Assembly: GCF_003473485.1 (NCBI RefSeq)
Contig: NC_053045.1
Location: 64,481,994 to 64,545,993, forward strand
Source: Medicago truncatula
Lineage: Eukaryota; Streptophyta; Magnoliopsida; Fabales; Fabaceae
DNA: 64,000 nt
Reading direction: 5' to 3'
In this document: piece by piece, positions 1-11,246 of the stretch
How the letters are laid out: the number at the start of each line of letters is the position of its first letter
Numbering within the stretch: the first letter of the stretch is position 1
Notes under the pieces: model-generated
Seen by the model: only the letters and a program-made list of their open reading frames with translations
Told to the model about the DNA's origin: nothing
Databases searched by the model: none
Translations under genes and position numbers: made by a program

Positions 1-2178
1 GAGCATGACGTGGTTATGCCAGGGTTTCGTTTCCATCCAACTGAAGAAGAACTTGTAGAGTTCTACCTTCGCCGTAAGGTCGAGGGAAAACGTTTCAACG
101 TTGAGCTTATTACTTTTCTCGATCTTTATCGCTATGACCCTTGGGAACTTCCTGGTATATATTTATTTATAGTCATCACATATTTAATTATATTATATGA
201 GAACTTCCCCTTTCCTAAAGCAATTCTGGAAACCCTTTTTTTTGTTGCCATCCCTCTTTGATTTAATAATATAATAATACTTCTTATTGGCTAGCTAACT
301 TCTTTTTATAAATATTTTTTGTTTCGTATTTTCATACAAAGAGAAACGTGAGTCTATTTAATTTAATAATTCACTTCACATACATACGCAAATATGATGA
401 TATGAAGCTGTTATATATTTAGTTATGTGATTGAATTTGATATGATGATGATGATGATGATGAGCAGCTTTGGCAGCAATCGGAGAGAAGGAGTGGTACT
501 TTTATGTGCCTCGAGATAGGAAGTATCGAAACGGTGATCGTCCAAATCGTGTAACAACTTCTGGTTATTGGAAGGCAACAGGAGCGGATAGGATGATTCG
601 AACTGAAAACTTCCGTTCAATTGGACTCAAGAAAACCCTAGTTTTCTATTCTGGAAAAGCTCCTAAAGGCATCCGAACCAGTTGGATTATGAATGAGTAT
701 AGATTACCCCAACATGAAACCGAACGATATCAAAAGGTATATAATAATTACTTCTCCTTAATTACCAAATATTACTGCTCTAATTCATGGAGTTAATTCA
801 TTCCTGATTTTTCTTTCATGTTGTATATGAATGAATATATTGAAACCGTGTCTTTGTTGGTTTTAAAAAAATCAACCCTAGTTTTAAAGAGCTATATTAT
901 ATATTATGCATCTTGATTTTGGGTCGTCTTTTTCAGAATCCATAAATATATAGTATACACACGCTTGATTTCCATCTAATCATAGATCCAAAGCTATAGC
1001 ACACCAAAACAATATAGTAGCTAGCTGCGTGAAACTTGCAGCCATATATATATATTCAAATTAGTTAGAAGCCAAGAATGCAAGAGGGAGAGAGTGAGCA
1101 ATTAATTATTACGTGATAGAAATTAAAGAAAGAAAGAGAGTACAAATTAAACAGTACCTAAAATATATTCATACAACAACTATCACCGTTTGTGATTAAT
1201 TCTCTCTCTCTCTCTCCTTCTCTCGCATACATACATACACATGTACTATTTCATGCATGAATTTTAAAATTCTGACCACAAATTAATTAATTCCTTTCAT
1301 CTCTCGTGATCATTCTGATGGCGCAGTGCAGGTAGACTACTGTACGTTTTAATTAGTCAAATATGAAATGTATGCCAAATTTTGGATCCTTATAGTAATA
1401 ATTTGAACTGTGTTGATTAATTTTGAATTTCAATTTGAATTAGGGTGAGATATCCCTATGTCGTGTATACAAGAGAGCAGGAGTAGAAGATCATCCCTCC
1501 CTCCCTCGTTGTCTCCCAATTACACGACCATCATCATCATCATCATCAAGAGGTACTACTGCTTCACATTCAGACAAGAATAAGCAGCAAAATGAAATAT
1601 TGGGAATGGGATTTGTTGTTGGACAATCACCAAAGACAATTGATGATCACATAGTTAACAAAATGGAAGGAAGCAGTAGCGGCGGTAATTCAGATCATGT
1701 CACAACAACTCTTGGGCTTTCCAAGTATAGCAATACTCCTCCTCCTACTAATTACCGTTCAGAAGAAGAAGAAGGATTGATGATTATGCAGCAGCAGCAG
1801 CATCAACCTAGGCACCTAGTACAATATTCAGCTGCGGGAAACTCTCTGTTAGTCTCCGCTGGTGGCGGCGGGGGCGTCATTTTCCCTGTCTCAGCTTCAG
1901 CAGCAGCAGCAGTGAGCTGTTCCAATACTGCTACCAGTGCTGCAATGATGATGGATGATCTCAATAGGCTTGTAAGTTATCAACAACAGCAATATTGTTA
2001 CAATGTTCAAAACCCACATCTCAATCATCCAAATCCGAATCATTTGTCTACATTGCTGATGCAACCAATGTTACCAAATCAATTTCCAACTACCTTCTCT
2101 GACCGACTGTGGGACTGGAATCCAATCCCTGAGGATCATAATCACCCCAACAGTAGTAACAACACCTCCTTCAAGTAA
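1..2178 (+). CDS. NAC035: NAC-domain transcription factor, LOV1/NAC035 type (5' partial)
   Basis: Plant NAC transcription factor, expected to bind DNA in the nucleus; the Arabidopsis relative LOV1/NAC035 is linked to flowering time and cold response (family knowledge). Exons by splice signals: <1-154, 468-736, 1444-2178, giving 385 residues after the window edge; the first residues are missing. The NAC domain fills the first ~155 residues: [12 protein letters not shown] (subdomain A), YDPWELP, then [18 protein letters not shown] and [18 protein letters not shown] (C/D), and NEYRLP followed by SLCRVYKR (E). Intron positions are those usual for NAC genes. The C-terminal activation region has short Gln, Ala and Gly runs and ends DWNPIPED...NTSFK; this tail, from memory, resembles the NAC035 C-terminus, which is why I prefer that subgroup. 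Two CAG-rich stretches (near 1788 and 1900) may vary in length. Family assignment is certain; orthology is likely. Confidence 0.93.
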
Positions 2179-2835
2179 TCACTAATTACTCAGTTCTAAG
2201 TTTTAATTATATTTATATATGCAATGCATCAACCCTACTACCTACTATATAATGCAAATACATATATTGATACATGAGCCAGTTGATTTCAGTTATCAAC
2301 TTTATGTAGGTTGTTTTTCTAATTACTCTGATTATTCGGCCTGTATCCCTTGATTTCAATAACATATATATAGTTGTATCATTACTCATTTTCATCACTC
2401 GTTAATATCAATATCTTTCTATAAGCACTATTGCCCCTTCCTTTAATTTCTGTTCTATATATTATTCAAACTACTACAATTTTTTTAATAAGCAACCCAT
2501 ATTAAAGACAAAATTAAATTTAAATCTATATCTAATTAATTAATTAATGATAGAATTAATTATATGAATTATATTTTTTTTATTAAAATGTCGTTGTTAA
2601 TTAATTTTTTCCTTAAAGTGATTTTAGTTATCCATCTCAAAAACAAATAAAAAGATTTTTGTAGTAACCAAGTTTGTACAAAAGTGTTCTCGTAATCCTA
2701 CATTTATATATAGGTGAATTAAAGTCCGGATGAGTTTAACTTTGCTTTTCTAAAAAATATAATGGGATGTCATAAAGGCGACGGTTAAGGTTATGTTTGA
2801 TGAATTTTATGCTAATAAAACTCCATAAATGGTTC
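2179..2835. other. 3' flank of the NAC gene, no gene seen
   Basis: AT-rich 3' UTR and intergenic DNA. No coding frame with family similarity and no clear repeat boundary is visible. Confidence 0.6.
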
Positions 2836-2950
2836 CGTGATCATAGTTCAATTGGTAGGACAATGCATTATTATATGCAGGGGTCAGGGTTCGAACCACG
2901 GACACCACACTTATTCACATTAAAAGGTGAATTCTAGCCACTAGGCTACC
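2836..2950 (+). repeat. tRNA-related SINE-like element
   Basis: A pol III-like A box (TAGTTCAATTGG, 2844-2855) is followed about 32 bases later by a B box (GGTTCGAAC, 2888-2896). The tail contains ACTTATTCA and AGCCACTAGGCTAC. The same tail or box order recurs at 17616, 48676, 48778 and 49875, so this is a dispersed family, not a tRNA gene; no acceptor stem can be closed. Confidence 0.6.
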
Positions 2951-3109
2951 TAATTATACTTTGTTGCTGTAATTTCAAAAGTGCGTGTAAAATGAATTTC
3001 GACCTATTTCTTTGTTGGTGTAAAAGTTATTAGCAGAGGTATTAGTTGTACGGTAATTAGCCATGGTAACGGACACTCTTATCTTATCTCAAAAATCTAT
3101 CGCAATTTA

Positions 3110-4480
3110 TCAAAGGAATGTTCTTGTTGCATAGTGCTTTAGTGGTGAATGAAGTGGTGGATTTGGCAAGGAAAAAAAAGATGGAGTGTTTGATCATGAA
3201 AGATTTTCAAAAAGCCTATGATTCGATTAGTTGGAGGTTATTGCACTATATGTTACGGTGGTTCGGGTTTAGTGATAGATGGTGTGGTTGGATGAAGACA
3301 TGCGTTTTTTTTTTATTTTTTTTTTTATAGTTTCTCGGCTTTGGTTAATGGGTGTCTCGCGATTCAAATGAACATTAAGAAGGATTTGAAGCACGAAGAT
3401 CCTTTAGCTCATTTTTAGTGGCGGAGGGTTTAGGTTTTTGATGAAGAAGGCGGTGTCTTTAGGCTTCTTCAAAGGGTTTATGCTTCCAAACTCGAAGAAG
3501 ATGGTGTTTGGATTGAAGGTTAATTTCTTCAATAGTAGGTTTTTGGCGTAATTTTAGGCGTATTTTTGTGAAATGCGGCAAACTTTTTACATTGTGTAGT
3601 AGGTGAATTCCTTTTCATCTATTTTGGCCTTCCAGTGAGTGCAAATTCGAAGAAATCATCAACTTCAAACCCGGTGGTTAAAGCAATTGAAAGGAGGTTG
3701 GGCTTTTGGCGGAATAAGTATGTTAGTTTGGGAGGGAGAGTGGTTTTGATCAATTTGGTTCTTGGTTCAATTCCAACTTTCTATATGTTCTTTTTCGAAA
3801 TGCATGTGTGGAAAATGATTATTCAAATTCATAGATGTTTTCTTTAGGGTGGGACAATTGGTAATCGTAAAATTTTGTGAGTGAAATGGGGGGATGTTTG
3901 TAGAACAAAGGATTGTGGCAGTTTAGGGGTTAAGGATTTAAATCTCTTTAATTTAATAAATCCCTCTTAGCTAAATGGTGGTGGTGGTTAGTGACGCATG
4001 TTGATTTCCAATAGAAAAAGGTTTTGGAGGCTTGATATAGCGGTGGTGTAGGTAGAACCCTGCATTTGTGACGCCTTCCTCTAAAACGACATGCTTCAGT
4101 GTAGATAGAACCTGGTATATTGGAGAGTCGGCATAGTGACAAGATTTCCCTAGGCTGCTTCTTCAAAAAAAGATTTTCCTAGGCTGTAAGCGCGCGGTTT
4201 CAGCTCAACCTTTAGAAACTGTTAACGGGACGGGGGGAATGGATGGGTGGTGTTTAAAGTTTGGTGGCGTAGACCCTTCTTTATATGGGAGGAAGCTTTG
4301 TACTTGAAACTTCTGACTCTTATCCAATCGACCACTTTGAACAACAATGAAGATTAGTGTAGTAGTTTTGCTGACAATGGAGATATATTTACTGTCAATA
4401 TCTACTTGAACAATATGTCATCTCATATTTCTTCTTTGGGGGTTGTGAAGACTAAACTTCTAGGAAGCATAAGTGTTTGC
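3110..4480 (+). mobile_element. Degenerate L1-type LINE, reverse transcriptase region
   Basis: Broken non-LTR retrotransposon. The piece at 3118-3300 reads like the palm of a LINE reverse transcriptase (KDFQKAYDSISW with the catalytic D, then WFGF and WM). The piece at 3635-3800 carries the post-RT motif LGFWRNKYVSLGGRVVLIN. Around 3905-3965 a shifted frame gives LGVKDLNLFN, and 4255-4400 resembles the start of the zf-RVT region. Frameshifts, stops and a T-run at 3304-3329 show it is dead. Both boundaries are approximate and no TSD was found. Confidence 0.8.
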
Positions 4481-6091
4481 TTCCTAGAAGTTGTTGTTTA
4501 ATCAATAATAGGTACCACAGGAAATTCACTGATTGCTTCAACTTTTAGGCGGTTGATTTCTTTTCCGTTCTTTGATCTTTCAGTTTGTGGATTTAGTACT
4601 ACGTAACTATACTCTCTCCCAGTTTTGGGTTATCATTTTTTATTTATTATTGGACAAACTTAAAAAAGAGTGGAGGGTATGTAAGAAATTCATCCAATGG
4701 TGATGAAATTAGTGACTCCACCCAATTCATATAGATGCTTTACGATTTTTCCATAAAAATGGGGACTAGAATGCAGTTATGTTTAGGTTAAGTTTGACAT
4801 CATCATAATTAAAATGAAATTGAAATGCAAACAAAATAAGATTACATTTACATTTTTTCTATGGCAAGATTACATTTACATATAATGTTTTTCTTTTTTT
4901 GACAAAATTTACATATAATGTTATATTCACGGGGAAATAATCCATTAATCCATATGCATATGAGAAATAAGTCACTAATAAAGAAGATCGCAGCCTCGAT
5001 ATTTTTCAACTAACTAAAGTGATTATGAATTTAAATTTGGAAAATGTATCAAGTGAAAATCAAGCGAAGACATTTCAAGATGGAATTACATACACAAGAA
5101 TATTTTCTTAATGTTTCTCATAACCTCTTGAAGTTTAAAAGAAACCCTAATATGGACCTCATAAAATAATCGAAATGCATGTGGACTTGCTAATGCTAGG
5201 GTATAAAAAATATTGAAGTCATACACTCTCGGCCAATATCTTAGGTGCTTATGGCTGAAACTAGGTAAATATTTTAGTAATTTTAAAGATAAAACTAGGT
5301 AAGTTACTTCAAATCTGCACCTAAAGTAGACATTAACATTGTGTGATTCACCAATGGTTTAATACCAAGCAAAATAACTTAGAACACTTGAAAATTAGGT
5401 TTTTGCGTAGACAGACAAAATTGTTCAATATTCGTAGTATCTAAATTTAGATTTCTAAAGGCATGGCCTCTTTCAATGGAGGCTACTTTTGGACAAAATA
5501 TTATTTCTTAATGGTGAATGTATTTTTGTATGAAGGTTTATGCAGACTAGGCTCTTGTGTTGTTTATGGTATTGTTGGGTATGCTCTTGTTTGATGTATG
5601 GAATGATACCTTATTTTTATACCTATTAAATCACTAGTTAACAATTATAAAGATATTATAAAATACTTTTTTTATGAAATCTATTATATAATTTTATTCT
5701 AACTGTATTTTTTAATTCACGTGTCAAAATTACCATATAAAATAACTTCACTTAAAAATTAAGAAACACCAAATAAATCACAAAACTAAATCAAAGAAAT
5801 ACTATATAAACACTTCTACTACTTCCCTCTGTTTCATTTGTAGGAAATTTGTTAAAAGAGTAAAGAAGGGAGGATAATGCAAATAAAAGTGTACGACTAT
5901 TTTCTTGAGATTCATGTTATCTCTCCACTTGACAAGAGAGAACTTTAATTTTCTTGACAAAAAGAGAAAAATTTAATAGAAGTGGCGAAATTAAAAAATC
6001 CTACTGATAGCCTTGGGAGCCTAAAAGCCTCCTAGTTCAGATTAAATGCTATTTTTTGTTAGAACATTTGAAAGACTATGAAAAAATGTTA
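4481..6091. other. AT-rich intergenic DNA
   Basis: No gene recognised. A single Stowaway-like end (TTCCCTCTGTTTCATTTG, near 5824) is present without a partner I can place. Confidence 0.5.
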
Positions 6092-6403
6092 CTCCCTCCG
6101 TTTAAATTATAAAAAAAAATAAAAAAAAAATAACACTTATTAAAAAAATTAAAACATAAGAATTTAGAGTATGGTTTTTTGTGTTTTCTTTGGAAAAAGG
6201 TTTATAGGAAGATGTAAAAACAATTTTCATTAGCTATTGGTTATGGAAAAAATGAAAGAGAGAGAAAATTGAATGTAATTTACATTTAATTTTATGATAA
6301 TAAACAAAAAAAAATATTGGAAAAGATAAAAGTATGTCTTTTTTGCTTATATTTTGGGACAAAAAAATGTGTTTTTTTTGCTTATATTATGGGATGAAGG
6401 GAG
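6092..6403. mobile_element. Stowaway-like MITE, about 312 bp
   Basis: The left end CTCCCTCCGTTTAAATTATA and the right end TTATGGGATGAAGGGAG are inverted copies of the Tc1/mariner-type CTCCCTCC terminus. Both are bordered by TA (6090-6091 and 6404-6405), as expected for Stowaway elements. The internal part is A/T-rich and non-coding. Confidence 0.7.
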
Positions 6404-7220
6404 TAATGAGTAAGACACTGGTTTCGCGGTGCTAAAAGTAGTAAATTTATATCAAAAAATTATGTAATTATTACACTAACAAAAGTTATTATTTGTATTT
6501 TCAAAACAATTTTTTTTTAATGGACATTTGTTAACAAAACCCTAAAAAAAAGAGTTAATGTGTTGTGGACTTAATAGTTGCTTGAATTTTATACATAATC
6601 TAAAAAAACTAGTATCGTGATATGTAGTTAGCATTTTTATGAGTGAACGCAATCAAGGTTCTGTTTAGATTTAGGATCTTATGTAATAAGCTTAAAAAGT
6701 TTGAAAATTATTGAAAAGTATTGTTTATATATTAATAAAATGAGTTATTTTTATGTTTGTGTCTTTTTATTTCTGTTTTTTATTTTATTTGCATTTTATT
6801 TTACAAATTTTGAAGATTAAAATTGCAAAAGTTCTGGTAAAACATTATTCCGAATTTTCAAATCCGGAAACATCTGCAAAATTCTAACAATGCAATCCGA
6901 AAAACGAAATCCGGACCAGGGATAAAATTGGAAGAAAAAAAAATAGGGCGCGCGAGGAAAGACATAGGGTGGGAAAAGTAATAGTCTATTATTCGTGACA
7001 TTTAATCCCAACAAAATTTGAATTTAGTCTTTTTTTTTTTGTTGTAGATAGATAAAATGACAATAATCATTAGAAATTCACAGGAATTAGAACCTCGATG
7101 ATCACATCGTCTGATTTGTGGACTATTATATACTAATATTAGGTCATTTGGTTTGAATAAAAAAAATTAAAAGTATAAACAGTAGAACGAACGCTAGCCG
7201 CATATATATAAATAAAGTTT
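6404..7220. other. AT-rich intergenic DNA
   Basis: No recognisable gene. Long A/T runs dominate and nothing can be assigned. Confidence 0.5.
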
Positions 7221-7722
7221 TGGGTTAAATATATTTTTGGTCCCTATAAATATGTCAACTTTTTGTTTTAGTCCTTCTAAAATTTTCCTTCAACTTTTAG
7301 TCCCTATAAAATTTTCAATCACTACTTTTGGTCCCTATTTTTAATTTAATTTTTGTATTTTTTAATGAAATTGTGCAGAAATGTGTCAAATATTCTAAAA
7401 ACAATTCATAAAAAAAATTAGATTTTTTTAACAAAACACAAATTAAATATGAATTTTTAACCATAAACAATATAAAAATTCATATTAAATTCATGTTTTG
7501 TTAAAAAATTCTTAATTTTTTTTGGAGTCATTCTTATAATATTTTGAATTTTTCTGGAAAATTTTATTAAATAATATGAATTCTACATATGAGTTTACTT
7601 TAAAAGAGGGACCAAAAGTGAAGATTGAAAACTTTATAGGGACTAAAAGTTGAAGGAAAATTTTAGAGGGACTAAAACGAAAAGTTGACATATTTATAGG
7701 GACCAAAAACATATTTAACCCA
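7221..7722. mobile_element. Long inverted-repeat MITE, GGGTTAAAT terminus
   Basis: The outer ~140 bases on each side are reverse complements. The left side reads TGGGTTAAATATATTTTTGG then several GTCCCTATAAA blocks; the right side reads GGGACCAAAAACATATTTAA then CCCA. It is non-coding and related to copies at 48089-48528 and 53300-53779. The related copy at 48089 has a 9-bp TSD, pointing to the Mutator superfamily; no TSD is visible here. Confidence 0.75.
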
Positions 7723-8322
7723 AATTTTTTAAGTGAATAAAGATCAATGACTCCATCCGAGCCAACTCTCAGTGAATAAATATAGTTCGTTACTAACTAC
7801 TATTCATTTTAGAGGAGCCAAATCAATGGTAGATATATACTCCTTTGATTTGCTAAGTTCTTCAACAACAGTCATTCATATATTTTCACCGACCTCTCAG
7901 TAAAATGTTACTTACTAGTGCAATTAAAAAGTAACTAGCACAGAATGTTACATGCAAATTAGATCCTGCTATCTCGACTAGTTAGCATGAACTTTTCTAA
8001 CACCACAAAGTGGTACGGCGCTGCTTTGATTTAGATTGTTGATTTGAAAGAAAACGCTACAATATGGGATTTGTTTGTTATAAGATACATAACATGAACA
8101 TATTTATCAGGGACAGGTGTGTTTTAACTTGTAGTGAATCAAGGTTCTAGTGATCCATTACCTAATGTGATTGAGGACACCACATTCAACCATAAAATTA
8201 ATCATCGTAATTTAATACTATAATATAAAATAAAGGGAACATCAATTTGAAATAATGTTGAAAGCAGGGCTGGTGTTATAAAAATGAGGCCATGGAGAGA
8301 GGGAATTAGGAATTGGAAAGAG
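7723..8322. other. Upstream region of the UDP-glucose epimerase gene
   Basis: Presumed promoter and 5' UTR. No TATA box or repeat can be placed with confidence. An in-frame upstream ATG at 8284 could start the same protein 13 residues earlier. Confidence 0.45.
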
Positions 8323-9846
8323 ATGGTGAGTGGGCAGTACCAATCGTCGGAAAGGAAAACGATAATGGTAACCGGTGGGGCGGGGTTCATCGGATCACAC
8401 ACGGTTGTTCAGCTTCTAAAACAGGGCTATACAGTTTCCATTATCGACAATCTCTACAATTCCGTCATGGAAGCTGTCCACAGGGTTCGCCATTTGGTTG
8501 GTCCTCAACTTTCCAACAACCTCCGCTTTCACCACGTCGATCTCCGCAACAAGCAAGAGTTGGAGATGATCTTCTCTAAAACCAAGTTTGACGCTGTGAT
8601 CCACTTTGGTGGTCTAAAAGCGGTGGGAGAAAGTGTCGCAGAGCCACTCAAATATTTTGATCACAACTTGGTTGGCAGCATCAATCTTTTTCAAGTGATG
8701 GCTAAATTTCAGTGTAAAAAGATGGTATTGTCATCCTCTGCAGCAGTTTATGGTCAACCAGAAGAAATTCCCTGCGTTGAGGACTTCCACTTGCAAGCCA
8801 TGAATCCTTATGGAAGAACCAAGGTACTTAACTCAATATCTATCCATTAAAATAATGAATAATGATACTTAATCTGGCATATATGATATATGACAGCTTT
8901 TCGCGGAAGAGATTGCACGAGATATTCAAAAGGCAGAGCCAGAGTGGAGGATAATATTGCTGAGATACTTCAATCCGGTTGGGGCACATGAGAGCGGTGA
9001 GATTGGCGAAGATCCAAGGGGCATACCCAATAATCTGATGCCTTACTTAACCCAAGTTGCAGTTGGAAGATTGCCTGAGCTCAACGTTTATGGTCATGAT
9101 TATCCCACCAAAGATGGCACTGCGGTGAGTGTCTTAATTCACTCATCATATTGATATTTACCGGTTAGCACCCAACATAGATTCTGATACTGACAATATA
9201 TGAATCAGATACGGGACTTTATCCATGTAATGGACTTGGCAGATGGTCACATTGCTGCGTTGCGAAAGCTTTTTGCGACAGACAAAATCGGTCGGTACCT
9301 ACTTACATTTAAATGTTTATTTGAATTGTAGATTAGAGCTAACCAGGACTTAATTACATGCTGTTATTATTAGGTTGTGGTGCCTACAACTTGGGAACTG
9401 GCCGCGGTACATCAGTGCTTCAAATGGTTGCTGCATTTGAAGAGGCTTCTGGCAAGGTCTTTTTTTATAATCTTCTGTACTGTAACATGTATGCGTTTCC
9501 GAATGTATTGTATTGTGTTCTTAATCCTTCATTTAGCTCCTTCTTGGATCTGTTTTCCAGAAAATTCCTATTAAAATGTGTCCAAGGAGGCCCGGAGATG
9601 CTACTGCTATCTATGCATCTACGCGTAAGGCTGAAAATGAACTTGGTTGGAAGTAAGTACTACTATGTTTCATTGGGAGGAAGGGAGGAGGGATTATTAC
9701 ATTCTTTTAATTAACTAATAATAAAAAGAGTGCGATTGATTGACAGGGCAAAATACGGTATAGAGGAGATGTGCAGAGACCAATGGAATTGGGCAAGCAA
9801 CAATCCATGGGGATACCAGCTTGAGCCTGGGTTCGGGAATCATTGA
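8323..9846 (+). CDS. UGE: UDP-glucose 4-epimerase
   Basis: Interconverts UDP-glucose and UDP-galactose using tightly bound NAD; in plants it is cytosolic and supplies galactose for cell wall and galactolipid synthesis (family knowledge). Six exons: 8323-8823, 8897-9124, 9209-9290, 9374-9456, 9561-9652, 9747-9846; 361 residues, close to the ~350 of plant UGEs. Seen: the NAD-binding motif GGAGFIG (residues 18-24), the SSSAAVYG strand (137-144), the catalytic Y163-x3-K167 (YGRTK), [11 protein letters not shown], the late motif [10 protein letters not shown] and the C-terminal [13 protein letters not shown] block. I chose the ATG at 8323 (MVSGQYQSS) because plant family members start close to the Rossmann strand; starting at 8284 would give 374 residues. 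No internal stop or damaged motif is seen. Confidence 0.95.
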
Positions 9847-11034
9847 ATTTGAACTACCTTCATCTTCACTTTCACCTTCCGCACATATACACTTCATCCT
9901 ACTATCCTCGTTCTCTTGTATTTTGTCCTTCTACCATACTACCTAAGATATAAATTTTGATGTTCCTTTTGTTATACGTACAGTTCAATTGATTCTTCAC
10001 TCATTAAGACCATATACCTAGAAAAGGGCTCTGTGATTAAAAAAAATAAGAGATGAGTTAATAATAATAAAATGTTTCTTTAGATCAGGTTTTCGCAAAT
10101 TTCTCAGTGTCATTTGGGGATTGCTTATTGCTACCTACGTTTTATACACAGACTACAGTAATAATCGTTTTGGTTCGAGATTAATAATAACCTCTCTTTA
10201 AATATACTTACGCTTTATCTACAATTCGCTTTCTTAGCTTCCTGAAACTAGTACACGATGAAAAATACGTAGTCAAATACGGTTTCCGATTGATTGAAGT
10301 TGCAAACTCTGAATTTTGGTTTCAGTTGTTTGATTCCTGTATAACATGAATATTTTTTTTGTTTTAGTTCCGGTAAATTTGACTTTCTATTTATCTCAAA
10401 AATTGTTTTATGTCAAAGCTATTCGCTATTATTTTATCCCAGAAAACGTAGTTCTTACCTTTACTTTTTCAAATACAGTAAGAAAAACATATCATAAGGC
10501 CTTAATCTTCATATACCATACCTCTTATCTTGATGACTAAAGTCTAAAATAAATATAAGCTGCCTGCCTTTATCGTCTCTTATTTGCTAATTTGATTCCA
10601 ATAATTTCATGCTTTAATATATCTGTTCACCCTGCAATACAACTATTCTACAGTATACTAATTTTGAACTTAACCATTTTCTAAATTGCAGTGGACTAGG
10701 TACACCAAAATATCAACTTCCAATTTTTTTCTGCTTAATGATTTTTTTTGTTATCAAATACGTATTATGTTATCTCTTGGCATGAAATAATATTGTTTAT
10801 AACTAAAACCAACCCTCCATATTCTAGTTCTAGTATTACGTATATACAAGTTCAGCATATTTGAAATTGTACTTAAATCATTATCACACATGGTATATAC
10901 AGGTTCAGCAGATTTGAAATTGCACTTAAATCATTATCACACATGGTTCAAGAATTCCTGGTCAAGGGAAAAACTAAAATAAATAAAAGTAGGCATCTAA
11001 GACCTCGTTTGTTTGTGATTTTTTTACCTCGAGC
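9847..11034. other. Intergenic region between convergent UGE and Der genes
   Basis: Contains the 3' UTR of UGE and AT-rich DNA. A 53-bp tandem duplication lies at 10840-10945. No additional gene is recognised. Confidence 0.55.
10840..10945. repeat. 53-bp tandem duplication
   Basis: Two adjacent copies, 10840-10892 and 10893-10945, both starting GTATATACA and ending TTATCACACATG, differ at only a few positions. Confidence 0.85.
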
Positions 11035-11052
11035 ATAGTTCGAGGCAGCACC

Positions 11053-11112
11053 GGGTTGCCCTTCCCGGACCCCGGATATGCGGGAGCTTTAGTGCACCGG
11101 GTTGCCCTTTTT
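11053..11112 (+). mobile_element. 5'-truncated Au-type SINE (60 bp)
   Basis: The segment contains GGGAGCTTTAGTGCACCGGG followed by TTGCCCTTTTT, the 3' end characteristic, from memory, of the angiosperm Au SINE family. It is flanked by a perfect 18-bp TSD, ATAGTTCGAGGCAGCACC, at 11035-11052 and 11113-11130. Only the 3' tail of the SINE was inserted. Confidence 0.8.
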
Positions 11113-11246
11113 ATAGTTCGAGGCAGCACCAGCAGAAGTAAAAATATTTCCTTCGGTCAAACACTTCTTTGGAGCTTATGGAAACAAAAGGTATATTATT
11201 AGAGGGTATCTAGCTCCCTTTTGCAATTTGCAGAATAGGGTGATGC

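Noticed and set aside
2836..2912. Possible tRNA gene
   Set aside because: A and B boxes are present but no acceptor or anticodon stem closes, and the same sequence with a shared tail recurs in the window.
3118..3847. Two 70-codon frames as host genes
   Set aside because: Both are pieces of a decayed LINE reverse transcriptase.
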